64,000 nucleotides of DNA from Streptomyces marinisediminis (GTDB taxonomy: Bacteria > Actinomycetota > Actinomycetes > Streptomycetales > Streptomycetaceae), in contig NZ_JAPKFL010000003.1 of assembly GCF_026262575.1 (NCBI RefSeq), forward strand, positions 62,001 to 126,000, in the 5' to 3' direction. Shown here in pieces: positions 29,311 through 37,823 of this stretch. The notes beneath the pieces were generated by a model. It ran no database searches, was not told the DNA's origin, and saw only the letters and a program-made list of their open reading frames with translations. The stretch's first letter is position 1; every line of letters begins with the position of its first letter. A program made the translations under genes and the position numbers.

Positions 29311-29380
29311 TGTGCAAAACGTCCATCACGCTAGTGGTTCGCCGCCCCCTCACGCCAGGGGGTCTTGCGATGATCGGTCC

Positions 29381-30664
29381 GTGACCGCATCGCACAGCGG
29401 CCCCCAGGGCCACCACCACGGGCATTCGCACAGCCACCACCACGGGCCGGCCGCGCCCGTCTCCCGCCATCTGCGGAAGGTGATCGCCGCGGTGCTGATC
29501 CCGTTCGCCACCGCGGTGCTGGCCGGGCTGGTGCTGCTGTGGCCGGGCGGCGCGCCGGAAGGCGAGAACGGCGAGCGCACCGGCGTCGGCTTCGACCGCC
29601 AGACGGAGTCCGCCCGCGTCACCCAGTCCGAGGTGGTCTCCTGCGAGGCCGTCAACGCCCAGCAGCAGGACGGCGATCCGGCCGACTCCGGCGCGTGCCG
29701 CCTGCTGACCGTGGAGGTCACCAGCGGTCCGCACGTGGGGCGGCAGTTCACCGAGGTGCTGACGCCGGACGCCACCCGGCGGCCCGACACCGGGCAGGAC
29801 GTGGTCGTCGCCTACGCGCCGCAGGCCCCCGAGGAGCTCCAGTACAGCATCGTGGACATCGAACGCGGCGTGCCGATGGTGCTGCTGGCCGCCTTCTTCG
29901 CGCTCGTCGTGGTCGCCGTGGGCCGGTTGCGGGGCCTGCTGGCCCTCGTCGGGCTGGCGGTGACGTTCGGGGTGCTGACGCTGTTCATCCTCCCCGCGAT
30001 ACTGCAGGGCTCCAACCCGCTCCTGGTGGCGGTGGTGGGCGGCAGCGCGATCATGCTGGTGACGCTGTACCTGTGCCACGGGCTCACCGCGCGCACGTCG
30101 GTCGCGGTCGTGGGCACGCTGCTCTCGCTCACCCTCATCGGACTGCTGGGCTCGGTGTTCATCGACTGGGCCGACCTGTCGGGCAACACCGACGACCAGA
30201 CCTCCCTCGTCCACAGCCTCTACCCCGGCATCGAGGTACGCGGGCTGCTGCTCGCCGGGGTGCTGATCGGCTCCCTCGGCGTGCTGGACGACGTCACGGT
30301 GACGCAGACGTCCGCGGTGTGGGAGCTGAAGCAGGCCGACCCGACGGCGAGTTGGCGGCGCGTCTACGGGGCGGCGATGCGCATCGGCCGCGACCACATC
30401 GCCTCGGTCGTCAACACCCTGGTGCTCGCCTACGCGGGCGCCGCGCTGCCGCTGCTGCTGCTGTTCTCGGTCGCCGAGGCGGGGGTCGGCCGGGTGGCCA
30501 CGAGCGAGCTGGTCGCCGAGGAGATCGTGCGCACGCTGGTGGGCTCCATCGGCCTGGTCGCCTCGGTGCCGTTGACCACGGGGCTGGCCGCGCTGGTCGT
30601 CTCGGCGGGGCTGGGCCAGGAGGCGAGCGCCGGCACCGGCCGCGGCCGCCGCCGCAAGCGGTGA
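29381..30664 (+). CDS. YibE/F-family membrane protein
   Basis: A 427-residue multi-pass membrane protein. A cytoplasmic His-rich N-terminus (HHHGHSHSHHHGP) precedes the first membrane helix at about residues 31-55. After an extracytoplasmic region come about seven C-terminal helices with the family features 'GRLRGLLALVGLAVTFGVLT', GSLGVLDDVTVTQTSAVWEL and LVLAYAGAALPLLLLFS. I took GTG 29381 because an upstream frame from 29312 crosses the divergent promoter region. The family is known from transport-like contexts, but its substrate is not established. The histidines might bind Ni, Co or Zn (inference). Confidence 0.85.
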   Translation: MTASHSGPQGHHHGHSHSHHHGPAAPVSRHLRKVIAAVLIPFATAVLAGLVLLWPGGAPEGENGERTGVGFDRQTESARVTQSEVVSCEAVNAQQQDGDPADSGACRLLTVEVTSGPHVGRQFTEVLTPDATRRPDTGQDVVVAYAPQAPEELQYSIVDIERGVPMVLLAAFFALVVVAVGRLRGLLALVGLAVTFGVLTLFILPAILQGSNPLLVAVVGGSAIMLVTLYLCHGLTARTSVAVVGTLLSLTLIGLLGSVFIDWADLSGNTDDQTSLVHSLYPGIEVRGLLLAGVLIGSLGVLDDVTVTQTSAVWELKQADPTASWRRVYGAAMRIGRDHIASVVNTLVLAYAGAALPLLLLFSVAEAGVGRVATSELVAEEIVRTLVGSIGLVASVPLTTGLAALVVSAGLGQEASAGTGRGRRRKR

Positions 30665-30844
30665 CGCCGCGGGAGGCCGCCGGAGCGCCGGGGGCCCACG
30701 GGAACCAGCCGGAGGCGGGGCGCCGCTGGGCCGCCGGGGCGCTGCCGAGAGTCGACCGGCCGGCGGCGGGGACCGCCGGGACGCGCGGCGCTGCGGGAGG
30801 CGATGGCGCTGCGGGCTGTCGCCGTCGGGGACGCCGCCGGTGTT

Positions 30845-31261
30845 CTACGGGCGGCCCGCGAGGATGCGGTCGAGCTCCGCGTCGAGGTCCGCGCACTGCG
30901 GCTCGTGACCGAGCGGCACGACGCGGTCGGTCCGGTCCAGGAAGGCCACCAGCGGCGGCGCGCTCACGCGCAGCAGCGCCGACTCCGCTCCGACCTGGAG
31001 CCGGATATGCAGATCCGCCAGGCACTCCGGGGAGACGGGCGCGATGTGCACGTCTCCCTCACCGGCCGGGCGGCTGACGCCGTCCACCAGCAGCTCACGG
31101 CCGAAGACCCAGGTGACCGGCTCGTCCCCCGGCAGGCCGAAGGTGAAGCTGACGGCGTACGGATCGGCGGCCTCGTACACGAGGTCCACCGGAATCCGGA
31201 AGGACAGCTCGTCCGAGGCGAGGAAGCTCATCATGACCTGCGCCTGAACCGTGCCGTTCAT
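30845..31261 (-). CDS. ssgA: SsgA sporulation/cell-division regulator (SALP family)
   Basis: A 138-residue SsgA-like protein. The sequence MNGTVQAQVMMSFLASDELS, followed by DPYAVSFTF, PVTWVFGRELLVDGVSRP, IRLQVGAESALL and 'PPLVAFLDRTDRVVPLG', matches what I recall of SsgA and not merely the wider SALP family. The ATG at 31261 aligns exactly with the starts I recall for SsgA and SsgB; the internal ATGs at 31234 and 31231 fit less well. SsgA activates sporulation-specific septation by localising SsgB, which recruits FtsZ. In S. coelicolor the IclR-type gene ssgR lies next to ssgA; here the upstream neighbour is a small membrane protein gene and no IclR gene is seen. Confidence 0.9.
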   Translation of the reverse strand: MNGTVQAQVMMSFLASDELSFRIPVDLVYEAADPYAVSFTFGLPGDEPVTWVFGRELLVDGVSRPAGEGDVHIAPVSPECLADLHIRLQVGAESALLRVSAPPLVAFLDRTDRVVPLGHEPQCADLDAELDRILAGRP

Positions 31262-31469
31262 CCGCGCCCCCGGCGTCTCGTGCCCGGGCCCCGTGCGGCC
31301 GGGCTGCTGTGGATTTCGACGGGCCACAGGCCCTGGGGGCATCGTTCACCAAGATCGAGAAGTTACACAACGCAGCGGGTTCAAAGTCACCCGATTGACA
31401 ACGGAGTTACCGCTGCCGCCGCCTTCCGCCCCGCACCGACGGCGCAGGTCACGGCACGCGTGGGCGCGA

Positions 31470-31691
31470 TCACCAACGGTCACCCGAGGAGCCTGACGAC
31501 GAGGACAGGAACTTCCGTGCGAGGAAGACGACGACGGCCAGCACGGCGACGAACAGGAGCACGTTGAACACCAGGCTGAGCACCGCCGTCAGCACCCAAG
31601 CCACCACCCTGAACAGCACCAGTGCCACGACGATGATGCCGACCCACTTCACCCACGTCGGCAGACCCGCCAACGTTCCCTTCGCGCTCAT
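31470..31691 (-). CDS. Small membrane protein, DUF5326-like
   Basis: A 73-residue protein with two membrane segments ('GIIVVALVLFRVVAWVLTAV' and VFNVLLFVAVLAVVVFLARK) and a short Ser/Gly tail. It resembles a small Streptomyces-specific family (DUF5326) found near ssgA. AGGAG precedes the ATG at 31691. Function unknown. The 208 bp between it and ssgA probably hold the ssgA promoter. Confidence 0.8.
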   Translation of the reverse strand: MSAKGTLAGLPTWVKWVGIIVVALVLFRVVAWVLTAVLSLVFNVLLFVAVLAVVVFLARKFLSSSSGSSGDRW

Positions 31692-31868
31692 GCCGTCTCC
31701 TGATCTTCGTAGCCAATGCTTGCGACTCCCTCGATGCTAGGCACCCAATCCGCCTCATGGGACCGTCGCGGCCCCCGCTCTCCCCTGACCGGGCCCCTAG
31801 GGGCTCGAAGCGGCGAAGCGGCACTCAGGGACGACGCCGGAGCGGGGCGGTGCTCCGTGGTTCGCCCT

Positions 31869-31882
31869 GTTTCACGTGAAAC
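31869..31882. other. parS: parS site (ParB-binding), first of an intergenic pair
   Basis: Perfect GTTTCACGTGAAAC in the 409-bp gap between the DUF5326-like gene and the cupin gene; the rest of the gap shows no gene. Centre-to-centre distance to the next copy is 19 bp. Confidence 0.92.
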
Positions 31883-31887
31883 CAGCC

Positions 31888-31901
31888 GTTTCACGTGAAA
31901 C
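31888..31901. other. parS: parS site (ParB-binding), second of an intergenic pair
   Basis: Perfect GTTTCACGTGAAAC, 5 bp after the preceding copy, giving a tandem ParB-binding pair. Confidence 0.92.
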
Positions 31902-32100
31902 AGCAGCCTGCGGTCGGGGCGCTCCGACGCCACGGGGGAGTGCCGTCCCGGCCCGAAGAGCCGGGTCTCGCGGCCCGTACCCGGCCGAGCGGCGAACCTC
32001 CCCGACCGCAGGGCTCCCCGGCCGCAGGACTGACCGCTCCCGCCGCGGAGCTGGCCGCCGCGGCTCGGCGGCGGCCGCCCCGTTCCGCCGCCCGAGCGGA

Positions 32101-32418
32101 CTACCGCTCGGGCGGGGAGAAGACCACCATGACGCGCAGGTCTTCGCTGATGTGGTGGAAGCGGTGCGGGACGCCCGCGGGGACGTACACGACGCTGCCG
32201 CGCCCCACCTGCGTCGTCTCGTCCCCCACGGTGAGCGCGCCGCGGCCGCTGACGACGAGGTAGACCTCGTCCTGGGCGTGGGGCTTCTGGGGGTCCGGCT
32301 CACCCGCCGCGAGGGCGTAGAGACCGACCGACATGTTCCGCTCGCGCAGGAACTGCAGGTACGCCCCGTTGTGGGCCGCCCGCTCGGCCTCCAGCTCATC
32401 CAACCGGAACGCCTTCAT
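32101..32418 (-). CDS. Single-domain cupin protein
   Basis: A 105-residue beta-barrel protein. The cupin motifs are 'PHAQDEVYLVVSGRGALTVG' (motif 1, a G(X)5HXH(X)3,4E(X)6G variant with fewer histidines) and VVYVPAGVPHRFHHI (motif 2). It probably binds a metal and a small ligand; catalysis cannot be told from sequence. The ATG at 32418 is 55 bp from the divergent holin-like gene and they may share a promoter region. Confidence 0.85.
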   Translation of the reverse strand: MKAFRLDELEAERAAHNGAYLQFLRERNMSVGLYALAAGEPDPQKPHAQDEVYLVVSGRGALTVGDETTQVGRGSVVYVPAGVPHRFHHISEDLRVMVVFSPPER

Positions 32419-32472
32419 CTCAGGTTGACCCCTCGCTGTTTCACCGGCCGGTTCCGGGAGACCATCCCCAGC

Positions 32473-32847
32473 ATGTACCTACTCATCAAGACCCTCGTCA
32501 ACGCGGTCGCCCTGGCGGTCGCCGTGTGGCTGCTGGGCGACATCACGCTGACGGGCGACAGCACCGGCAGCAAGACGCTCACGCTGATCCTGGTCGCCTT
32601 GATCTTCGGCATCGTCAACGCGGTGGTCAAGCCCATCGTGAAGTTGCTGTCCCTGCCCGCGCTGCTGCTCACGCTCGGGCTGTTCATGCTGGTGATCAAC
32701 GCGCTGATGCTGCTGCTCACCTCGTGGCTGGCCAACCTGGTGGACCTGCCGTTCCATGTCGAGGGCTTCGGCACCGCCCTGCTGGGCGGCCTGATCATCG
32801 CCGTCGTCTCCTGGGCGATGGAGCTGGTCCTCCCCGACGGCCGCTGA
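32473..32847 (+). CDS. Phage-holin family IV-like membrane protein
   Basis: A 124-residue protein with four membrane helices (about residues 5-21, 35-55, 60-85 and 102-120) and the family motif GIVNAVVKPIVKLLSLPALLL, as in YvlD/phage holin family 4 proteins. Despite the name these chromosomal proteins are not proven holins. ATG 32473 follows GGGAG at 32456-32460. It precedes the tyrosine phosphatase gene by 58 bp and may be co-transcribed. Confidence 0.85.
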   Translation: MYLLIKTLVNAVALAVAVWLLGDITLTGDSTGSKTLTLILVALIFGIVNAVVKPIVKLLSLPALLLTLGLFMLVINALMLLLTSWLANLVDLPFHVEGFGTALLGGLIIAVVSWAMELVLPDGR

Positions 32848-32905
32848 CCGGGCCGCCCGCGCCCCCGGTCCGCACGACGTGCCCCCATCCGGCCATGATG
32901 GGGGC

Positions 32906-33508
32906 ATGTCCGCGCCCCAGCCCCCGCAGCACTCCTCCCGCCCGTCCTCCTCCCAGGCGCCCCGGACCTCCCGGGCCTCCCGGCCCGCCGCGTCGTCGCC
33001 CGACCGGGCCCCGTACCGCGTGTGCTTCGTCTGCACGGGCAACATCTGCCGCTCCCCGATCGCCGAGTCCGTCTTCCGCGAACGGGTGGCCGAGGCCGGG
33101 CTCGCGGACCGCGTCACCGTGGACAGCGCGGGCACCGGCGGCTGGCACGAGGGCGACGGCGCCGACCCGCGCACCGTCGCGGTGCTCGCCGCGGCCGGGT
33201 ACGGCACCGAGCACACCGCCCGGCGGTTCCGGGCCGCCGACTTCGCCGAACGCGACCTGGTCGTCGCCCTCGACCGGGGCCACCTGCGCGAGCTGCGCCG
33301 CCTGGCCCCCACGCCCGCCGACGCCGGGAAGGTGCGCCTGCTGCGCTCCTTCGCCGCCGGCGGCACCGGCGCGGCCGACGGTCCGGAGGCGGACGTGCCC
33401 GACCCGTACTACGGCGGCCGGGAGGGCTTCGACCACGTGCTGGAGCTCATCGAGGACGCCATGGCAGGGCTGCTGGACGCCGTCACGAAGGAGTGGGAAC
33501 GCCGATGA
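32906..33508 (+). CDS. Low-molecular-weight protein tyrosine phosphatase
   Basis: A 200-residue phosphatase. After a disordered Ser/Pro-rich leader of about 35 residues comes the catalytic P-loop VCFVCTGNICRSPIAESVF (CX5R with an added N/S). The general-acid loop is DVPDPYYGGREGFDHV (DPYY) near the C-terminus. It should dephosphorylate phosphotyrosine in cytoplasmic proteins; a PtpA-type protein in S. coelicolor influences antibiotic production. The ATG at 32906 lacks a ribosome site, and a leaderless start is possible. Its TGA overlaps the ATG of the next gene (ATGA at 33505-33508), so the two are translationally coupled. Confidence 0.92.
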   Translation: MSAPQPPQHSSRPSSSQAPRTSRASRPAASSPDRAPYRVCFVCTGNICRSPIAESVFRERVAEAGLADRVTVDSAGTGGWHEGDGADPRTVAVLAAAGYGTEHTARRFRAADFAERDLVVALDRGHLRELRRLAPTPADAGKVRLLRSFAAGGTGAADGPEADVPDPYYGGREGFDHVLELIEDAMAGLLDAVTKEWERR

Positions 33509-34647
33509 CCGAAGAACACCTGGGTGACGGCAGCCGCGCCGTCCGTGCCGGACTGCCGCCCACGGAGCCCTACGCCCCCGCGCTGCCCGGCCCGGTCTTC
33601 GCCGCGCACTACCACCTGCCCGGCGACCCCGCGCAGGCCCCGTACACCTACGGCCGCGACGGCAACCCCACCTGGACGGCGCTGGAGGACGCCCTCGCCG
33701 CGCTGGAGCACCCCGGCGGGCCCGCGCACCCGGTGGCCTTCGCCTCCGGTATGGCGGCGATCTCGGCCGTGCTGCTGTCCCAGGTGCGCGCGGGTGACGT
33801 CGTCGTGCTGCCCTCCGACGGCTACAACCTGCTGGCCGCGGTGCGCGAGCACCTTCAGGAGCACGGCGCCGAGGTCCGCGCCGTGCCGACCGGGGGGCGC
33901 GAGCAGTACGACGCGCTGGAGGGCGCCTCACTGCTGTGGCTGGAAACGCCCGCCAACCCCGGGCTCGACGTGTGCGACGTCCGCGAGCTCGCCGAGGCCG
34001 CCCACCGGCACGGGGCCCTCGTCGCCGTCGACAACACCCTCGCCACACCGCTCGGGCAGCGGCCGCTGGAGCTGGGCGCCGACGTCTCGGTGGCCAGCGG
34101 CACCAAGGCGCTGTCCGGCCACGGCGACGTGCTGCTCGGCTACGCCGTGTGCCGGGACGCCGCCGTCGCGGACACCGTGCGGCGCTGGCGCAAGATCGTC
34201 GGTGCCATTCCCGGCCCCATGGAGGCCTGGCTGGCCCATCGCAGCCTGGCCACGCTGCACCTGCGCGTCGACCGGCAGGCGGAGAACGCGCTCGCCGTCG
34301 CCCGCGCGCTGCGCGAGCGGCCCGAGGTGAGCGGCCTGCGCCACCCGGGGCTGCCGGAGGACCCGGCCCACGCGACGGCGTCCCGCCAGATGCGCCGCTT
34401 CGGCTGCGTGGTCTCCTTCACCCTGCCCGACCGGGCGCACGCCGAGCGGTTCCTCGCCGCACTGCGCCTGGTGGACGACGCCACGAGCTTCGGCGGCGTC
34501 CGCAGCACCGCCGAGCGCCGGGGGCGCTGGGGCGGCGACGCGGTCCCCGAGGGCTTCGTGCGGCTCTCGGTCGGCGTGGAGGACACCGAGGACCTGGTGG
34601 CCGATCTGCTCGGCGCCCTGGACGCGGCGGCCCGGCCGGACGCCTGA
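33505..34647 (+). CDS. Cystathionine gamma-lyase/synthase family PLP enzyme
   Basis: A 380-residue Cys/Met-metabolism enzyme, fold type I. Visible blocks: 'YTYGRDGNPTWTALEDALAA', 'FASGMAAISAVLLSQVRAGD', LLWLETPANPGLDV, VAVDNTLATPLGQRPLELGA, and the PLP-lysine region SVASGTKALSGHGDVLLGY. The length equals that of cystathionine gamma-lyases and synthases. It probably splits or forms cystathionine or a related thioether; the exact reaction cannot be read. Coupled to the tyrosine phosphatase by an ATGA overlap, an odd pairing that suggests shared regulation. Confidence 0.9.
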   Translation: MTEEHLGDGSRAVRAGLPPTEPYAPALPGPVFAAHYHLPGDPAQAPYTYGRDGNPTWTALEDALAALEHPGGPAHPVAFASGMAAISAVLLSQVRAGDVVVLPSDGYNLLAAVREHLQEHGAEVRAVPTGGREQYDALEGASLLWLETPANPGLDVCDVRELAEAAHRHGALVAVDNTLATPLGQRPLELGADVSVASGTKALSGHGDVLLGYAVCRDAAVADTVRRWRKIVGAIPGPMEAWLAHRSLATLHLRVDRQAENALAVARALRERPEVSGLRHPGLPEDPAHATASRQMRRFGCVVSFTLPDRAHAERFLAALRLVDDATSFGGVRSTAERRGRWGGDAVPEGFVRLSVGVEDTEDLVADLLGALDAAARPDA

Positions 34648-34708
34648 GGTCGGGCGGGCGGCCGGAACGGCAGGTTTCGGCCGCGACCCGGTGCGGCAGA
34701 CCACTGGC

Positions 34709-35194
34709 ATGGCTCCGGACCGTCCCGCCGCCCGTCCCGTCGTCAAGCGCACCGCGCGCGCCATCCTGCTCGACGGCGACGCGCTGATCGTCATCAAGCG
34801 CACCAAGCCCGGCGAGGAGCCCTACTGGATCACCCCGGGCGGCGGCGTGGAACCCGTGGACGAGTCCGTGACGGCCGCGCTGCACCGCGAGGTGGACGAG
34901 GAGCTGGGCGCGAAGGTGGTCGACGTAGTGCCCGCCTTCGTCGACACCGTGCCGGAGGGCACCGGCGGCGGGGTGAAGGTGCAGCACTTCTTCGCGTGCC
35001 GCCTCGCCTCGATGGACCTCGGCCGACGGCACGGCCCCGAGGTGGAGGAGCCGTGCGGGCGGTACGAGGTGGTGCGCCTGCCGTTCACCCGCGAGGGCGT
35101 GACCTCCGTGAACCTCGTCCCGCCCACGCTGCGCGCGTACCTGGAGCGCAACGTCGAGGGGCTCAGGGCCCTGCTGCTCCCGGACCTGGGGTGA
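34709..35194 (+). CDS. Nudix hydrolase
   Basis: A 161-residue hydrolase of nucleoside diphosphate derivatives. The Nudix box is complete: 'GGGVEPVDESVTAALHREVD' followed directly by EELGAKV, matching GX5EX7REUXEEXGU. The substrate strand 'VVKRTARAILLDGDALIVIK' precedes it. The start is uncertain: ATG 34709 or GTG 34691. It lies 61 bp after the PLP enzyme gene and may be the last gene of that transcript. The substrate is not known. Confidence 0.88.
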   Translation: MAPDRPAARPVVKRTARAILLDGDALIVIKRTKPGEEPYWITPGGGVEPVDESVTAALHREVDEELGAKVVDVVPAFVDTVPEGTGGGVKVQHFFACRLASMDLGRRHGPEVEEPCGRYEVVRLPFTREGVTSVNLVPPTLRAYLERNVEGLRALLLPDLG

Positions 35195-35215
35195 GCGGAG
35201 CGGCGCGCCGGGGAC

Positions 35216-36343
35216 TCAGCCCCGTCGGCCGCTGAACCACTCCTCGTACGGCACCGCGCCACCCGGCGGCCTGCGGGCCTCGACCTCGGCGAGCAACCGC
35301 TTCGCCCGCTCCCGCCACGCCTGCGCGGACAGGGGCGCCTCCCCGGACGCGGTACCGGAGACGGCGTCCGGCGCGGGCCCCGGCGCGGTGGCGTCGAGTG
35401 CGACGTCCGGTGCGGTGGTGTCCGGTGCGTCCCCCGAGCCCGTCGTCGGCGCGCTCGGCGCCACCGGCTCGGCCGGTGCGGCAGGTGCGCGCGTCGGCTG
35501 CGGTGGGACGGCGCCCGCGAGCGGCGCCGCCACGGGCGGGTGTGCGGGCGGGGGCGGGACGGCCGCCCCGGTCGGCGGCGGCCCGGGCCTGCGAGCCCCG
35601 CCACTCGCCTCCGGGACCGGGGACACGGCCGAGGCAGGGGCGGACGGCGCCTGCCCGGCCGCGTCGGCCCGCGTCGGCTCCCCCTCCCCGGCAGCCCGCT
35701 CCCGCGCGGTGGCCTCCCGGGCGGCGCGGTCCCGGGCCGCGCCGAAGTAGTCGCCGCCCTTGCGCCGTGAGTCGTCCGAGCCCCAGGCCCGCCCCTCCCT
35801 GGCCGCCCCCTTCGGCGCGTGCTGGAGGTGCGGGATGTGCTTGGCGCAGTGGATGTACGCCTCCTCGACGCTCACCCGCACCCACAGCTCCGCGCGCCGG
35901 CCCGGCACCGGGTCGTGGGGCAGGTGCGGGTACTCGGCGCGCAGTTCGGCGTCGCGCAGGATCTCGGCGGTGCCGTTGACGTGCAGACCGATCCGGGCCT
36001 GGAGGAAATCGACGAGCAGGATGCCGAGCTGGGGATTCTCGCGGATATTGCCGAGGCTGGCGTGTACGCCGTTGCCCCGGTACTCCGGAAAGGCGAGGGT
36101 GCGCTCGTCCAGCACCTGGACGAACCCGGGCGGGCCGGCGCGGAAGGTGCTGTCGCAGGAGCCGTTCCGGTCCGACGTCGCGAGGAAGAACATTTCCTGA
36201 CGCCGGGTGAACTCACGCATGCGTTCGTTCAGGTGGTCCAGCATCTGGTCGCCGTAGAAGCGGTCCGCCCGTTCCGTGGAGCCGAGCTCCGCCTGTATCT
36301 CGTGCTCCCCCGCGCTGCCCGGTCGGCTCCCGCTGTCGTGCAC
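35216..36343 (-). CDS. Pyridoxamine 5'-phosphate oxidase-like flavoprotein with a long Pro/Ala tail
   Basis: A 375-residue protein with a split-barrel flavin- or F420-binding domain in the first 180 residues: 'RQEMFFLATSDRNGSCDSTF', 'FVQVLDERTLAFPEYRGNGV', SLGNIRENPQLGILLVDFL and 'AYIHCAKHIPHLQHAP'. The remaining half is a low-complexity Ala/Pro/Thr tail ending in a conserved-looking helix ('AQAWRERAKRLLAEVEARRP') and 'VPYEEWFSG'. I chose GTG 36343, 7 bp after GGGAG; GTG 36349 and GTG 36364 are alternatives. It follows the globin-reductase gene by 25 bp on the same strand, so the two are likely co-expressed. Confidence 0.82.
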   Translation of the reverse strand: MHDSGSRPGSAGEHEIQAELGSTERADRFYGDQMLDHLNERMREFTRRQEMFFLATSDRNGSCDSTFRAGPPGFVQVLDERTLAFPEYRGNGVHASLGNIRENPQLGILLVDFLQARIGLHVNGTAEILRDAELRAEYPHLPHDPVPGRRAELWVRVSVEEAYIHCAKHIPHLQHAPKGAAREGRAWGSDDSRRKGGDYFGAARDRAAREATARERAAGEGEPTRADAAGQAPSAPASAVSPVPEASGGARRPGPPPTGAAVPPPPAHPPVAAPLAGAVPPQPTRAPAAPAEPVAPSAPTTGSGDAPDTTAPDVALDATAPGPAPDAVSGTASGEAPLSAQAWRERAKRLLAEVEARRPPGGAVPYEEWFSGRRG

Positions 36344-36368
36344 TGCCACGTCTCCCGCTTCCACTCGC

Positions 36369-37787
36369 TCACTCTTCCGCGGCCGCCACGAGTTCCTCCA
36401 GAGAATCGTGCCGTATGCGGTTGACGGGTATCCCAGCTCCCACCAGCGCGTCAATCCCGCTGCGGACCATTCCGGGCGGCCCCGAGACGTATCCGTCGTA
36501 CGCGCCCCACCGTCCCGCCCCGCGGACGGCGTCGGGCAGCTCGCCCGCCAGCCCGGCGGCGCGCACCGGGCAGCCGTCGGCCACCACCGGGCGCACCGAG
36601 AGCCAGGGGTGCTGGGTCTCCAGTGTGAGCATGGTCTCCAGGTCGTAGAGGTCGTGCTCGCGGCGGGCGCCGTAGAACACCTCAACCGGGCGCGGTCGGC
36701 CGTGCTCCGCGACGTCCTCCACGAGCGCCTTGATCGGCGCGATACCGGTTCCGCCGCCCAGGCACAGCAGGCCGCTGTCGGTGCGGTGGTCGACCGTCAT
36801 GTTCCCGGTGGGCGGGCCGAGCCGCAGCACGTCGCCGGGGCGCGCGCGGCGCACCAGCGCGCCGGAGACCCATCCGGCCGGCACCGCCTTCACGTGGAAG
36901 CTGAGCAGGCCGTCGGGGCGCGGCGCCGCGGCGAACGAGTAGTTGCGCCACACGCGGGGCCACCACGGCGTCTCCAGCGCCGTGTACTGCCCGGCGAGGA
37001 ACGGGTACGGCTGGTCCGGCCGGACGGTGATGACCGCGATGTCGTCCGTGCGCTGCTCGTGCCCGACGATCTCGGCGTTCCACGAGGCCGGCGCGTGCAG
37101 CTCGTCCTCGGCGGCGGCGTCGATCATGATCTGCGAGATGGTCGTGTACGCCCGCACCCAGGCGGCCTCCGTCTGCGGCGACCAGCTCTGGTGCGCGTAG
37201 CGGGAGAGCGCGGCCAGCAGGCACTCGCCGACGGCCGGGTAGTGCTCGGGCCTGGTGCCGTACTTGCGGTGACCGCGCCCGAGCCCGGTGAGGTACTCGG
37301 TGAGCACGGCGGCGTTGTCGGCGTGCTGGGCGGCGGTGAGCAGGGCCTTGAACAGACGGTCGCGCTGGGCGTCCATCGCGGCGGGGAAGAGGTCGCGGAG
37401 CTGCGGGTGGCGGACGAACAGCAGCGCGTAGAAGTAGGCGGTCACGGCGTCCGACGTGGGTTCGATCTCCTCGAGGGTGCGCCGGATCAGGGTGGTGTCG
37501 GCGGTGGGGGGCGCGCTCTCGCGGGCCGCTCCCGGGGGCGTCGGCGCGGTCGCGCGGTCGCGCTCGGGTGCGGACGGCGCCGGCGCCGCGTCCGGCCGGC
37601 CCGGGAGGCCGCCGGGCCCCGGCCGCGCCGGCTCGGGCCCCGCTCCCGGCCCGGCCCCCGCCCCCTGCTCGGCGCCTGCCCCGGGCTCGGCCTCTGGCCT
37701 GTGCTTGGGCGGGGAGAACCAGCCCCAGTCACCATCGCTGCCGGAGCCGGAGCCGGGTATACCGTTGTCAGCCGACATGGTGGTCAT
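36369..37787 (-). CDS. Globin-domain FAD/NAD(P) reductase (flavohaemoprotein-like)
   Basis: A 472-residue fusion: a Pro/Gly/Ala-rich N-terminus (about 90 residues), a globin domain ('DAVTAYFYALLFVRHPQLRD', then GRGHRKYGTRPEHYPAVGE with the proximal haem histidine near residue 181), an FAD-binding barrel (WRNYSFAAAP, matching RxYS) and an NAD(P) domain (LCLGGGTGIAPIKALVEDVA). The domain order equals that of Hmp, which turns NO and O2 into nitrate, but the extended N-terminus is unusual. NO detoxification or nitrosative-stress signalling is the most likely role. A 21-bp dyad lies 37-57 bp upstream of the ATG and the PNPOx-like gene follows. Confidence 0.9.
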   Translation of the reverse strand: MTTMSADNGIPGSGSGSDGDWGWFSPPKHRPEAEPGAGAEQGAGAGPGAGPEPARPGPGGLPGRPDAAPAPSAPERDRATAPTPPGAARESAPPTADTTLIRRTLEEIEPTSDAVTAYFYALLFVRHPQLRDLFPAAMDAQRDRLFKALLTAAQHADNAAVLTEYLTGLGRGHRKYGTRPEHYPAVGECLLAALSRYAHQSWSPQTEAAWVRAYTTISQIMIDAAAEDELHAPASWNAEIVGHEQRTDDIAVITVRPDQPYPFLAGQYTALETPWWPRVWRNYSFAAAPRPDGLLSFHVKAVPAGWVSGALVRRARPGDVLRLGPPTGNMTVDHRTDSGLLCLGGGTGIAPIKALVEDVAEHGRPRPVEVFYGARREHDLYDLETMLTLETQHPWLSVRPVVADGCPVRAAGLAGELPDAVRGAGRWGAYDGYVSGPPGMVRSGIDALVGAGIPVNRIRHDSLEELVAAAEE

Positions 37788-37823
37788 GGCGTGCCTCGTC
37801 CTCTACGTCTTCTGGCCGTTGCC

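Noticed and set aside
32473..32847. Prophage remnant, suggested by the 'phage holin' family name
   Set aside because: No other phage genes surround it, and this family is widespread in chromosomes as a non-phage membrane protein.
36887..36900. An eighth parS site (CCTTCACGTGGAAG) in the globin-reductase gene
   Set aside because: It matches the consensus at only 10 of 14 positions and lies in conserved coding sequence; ParB binding is unlikely.
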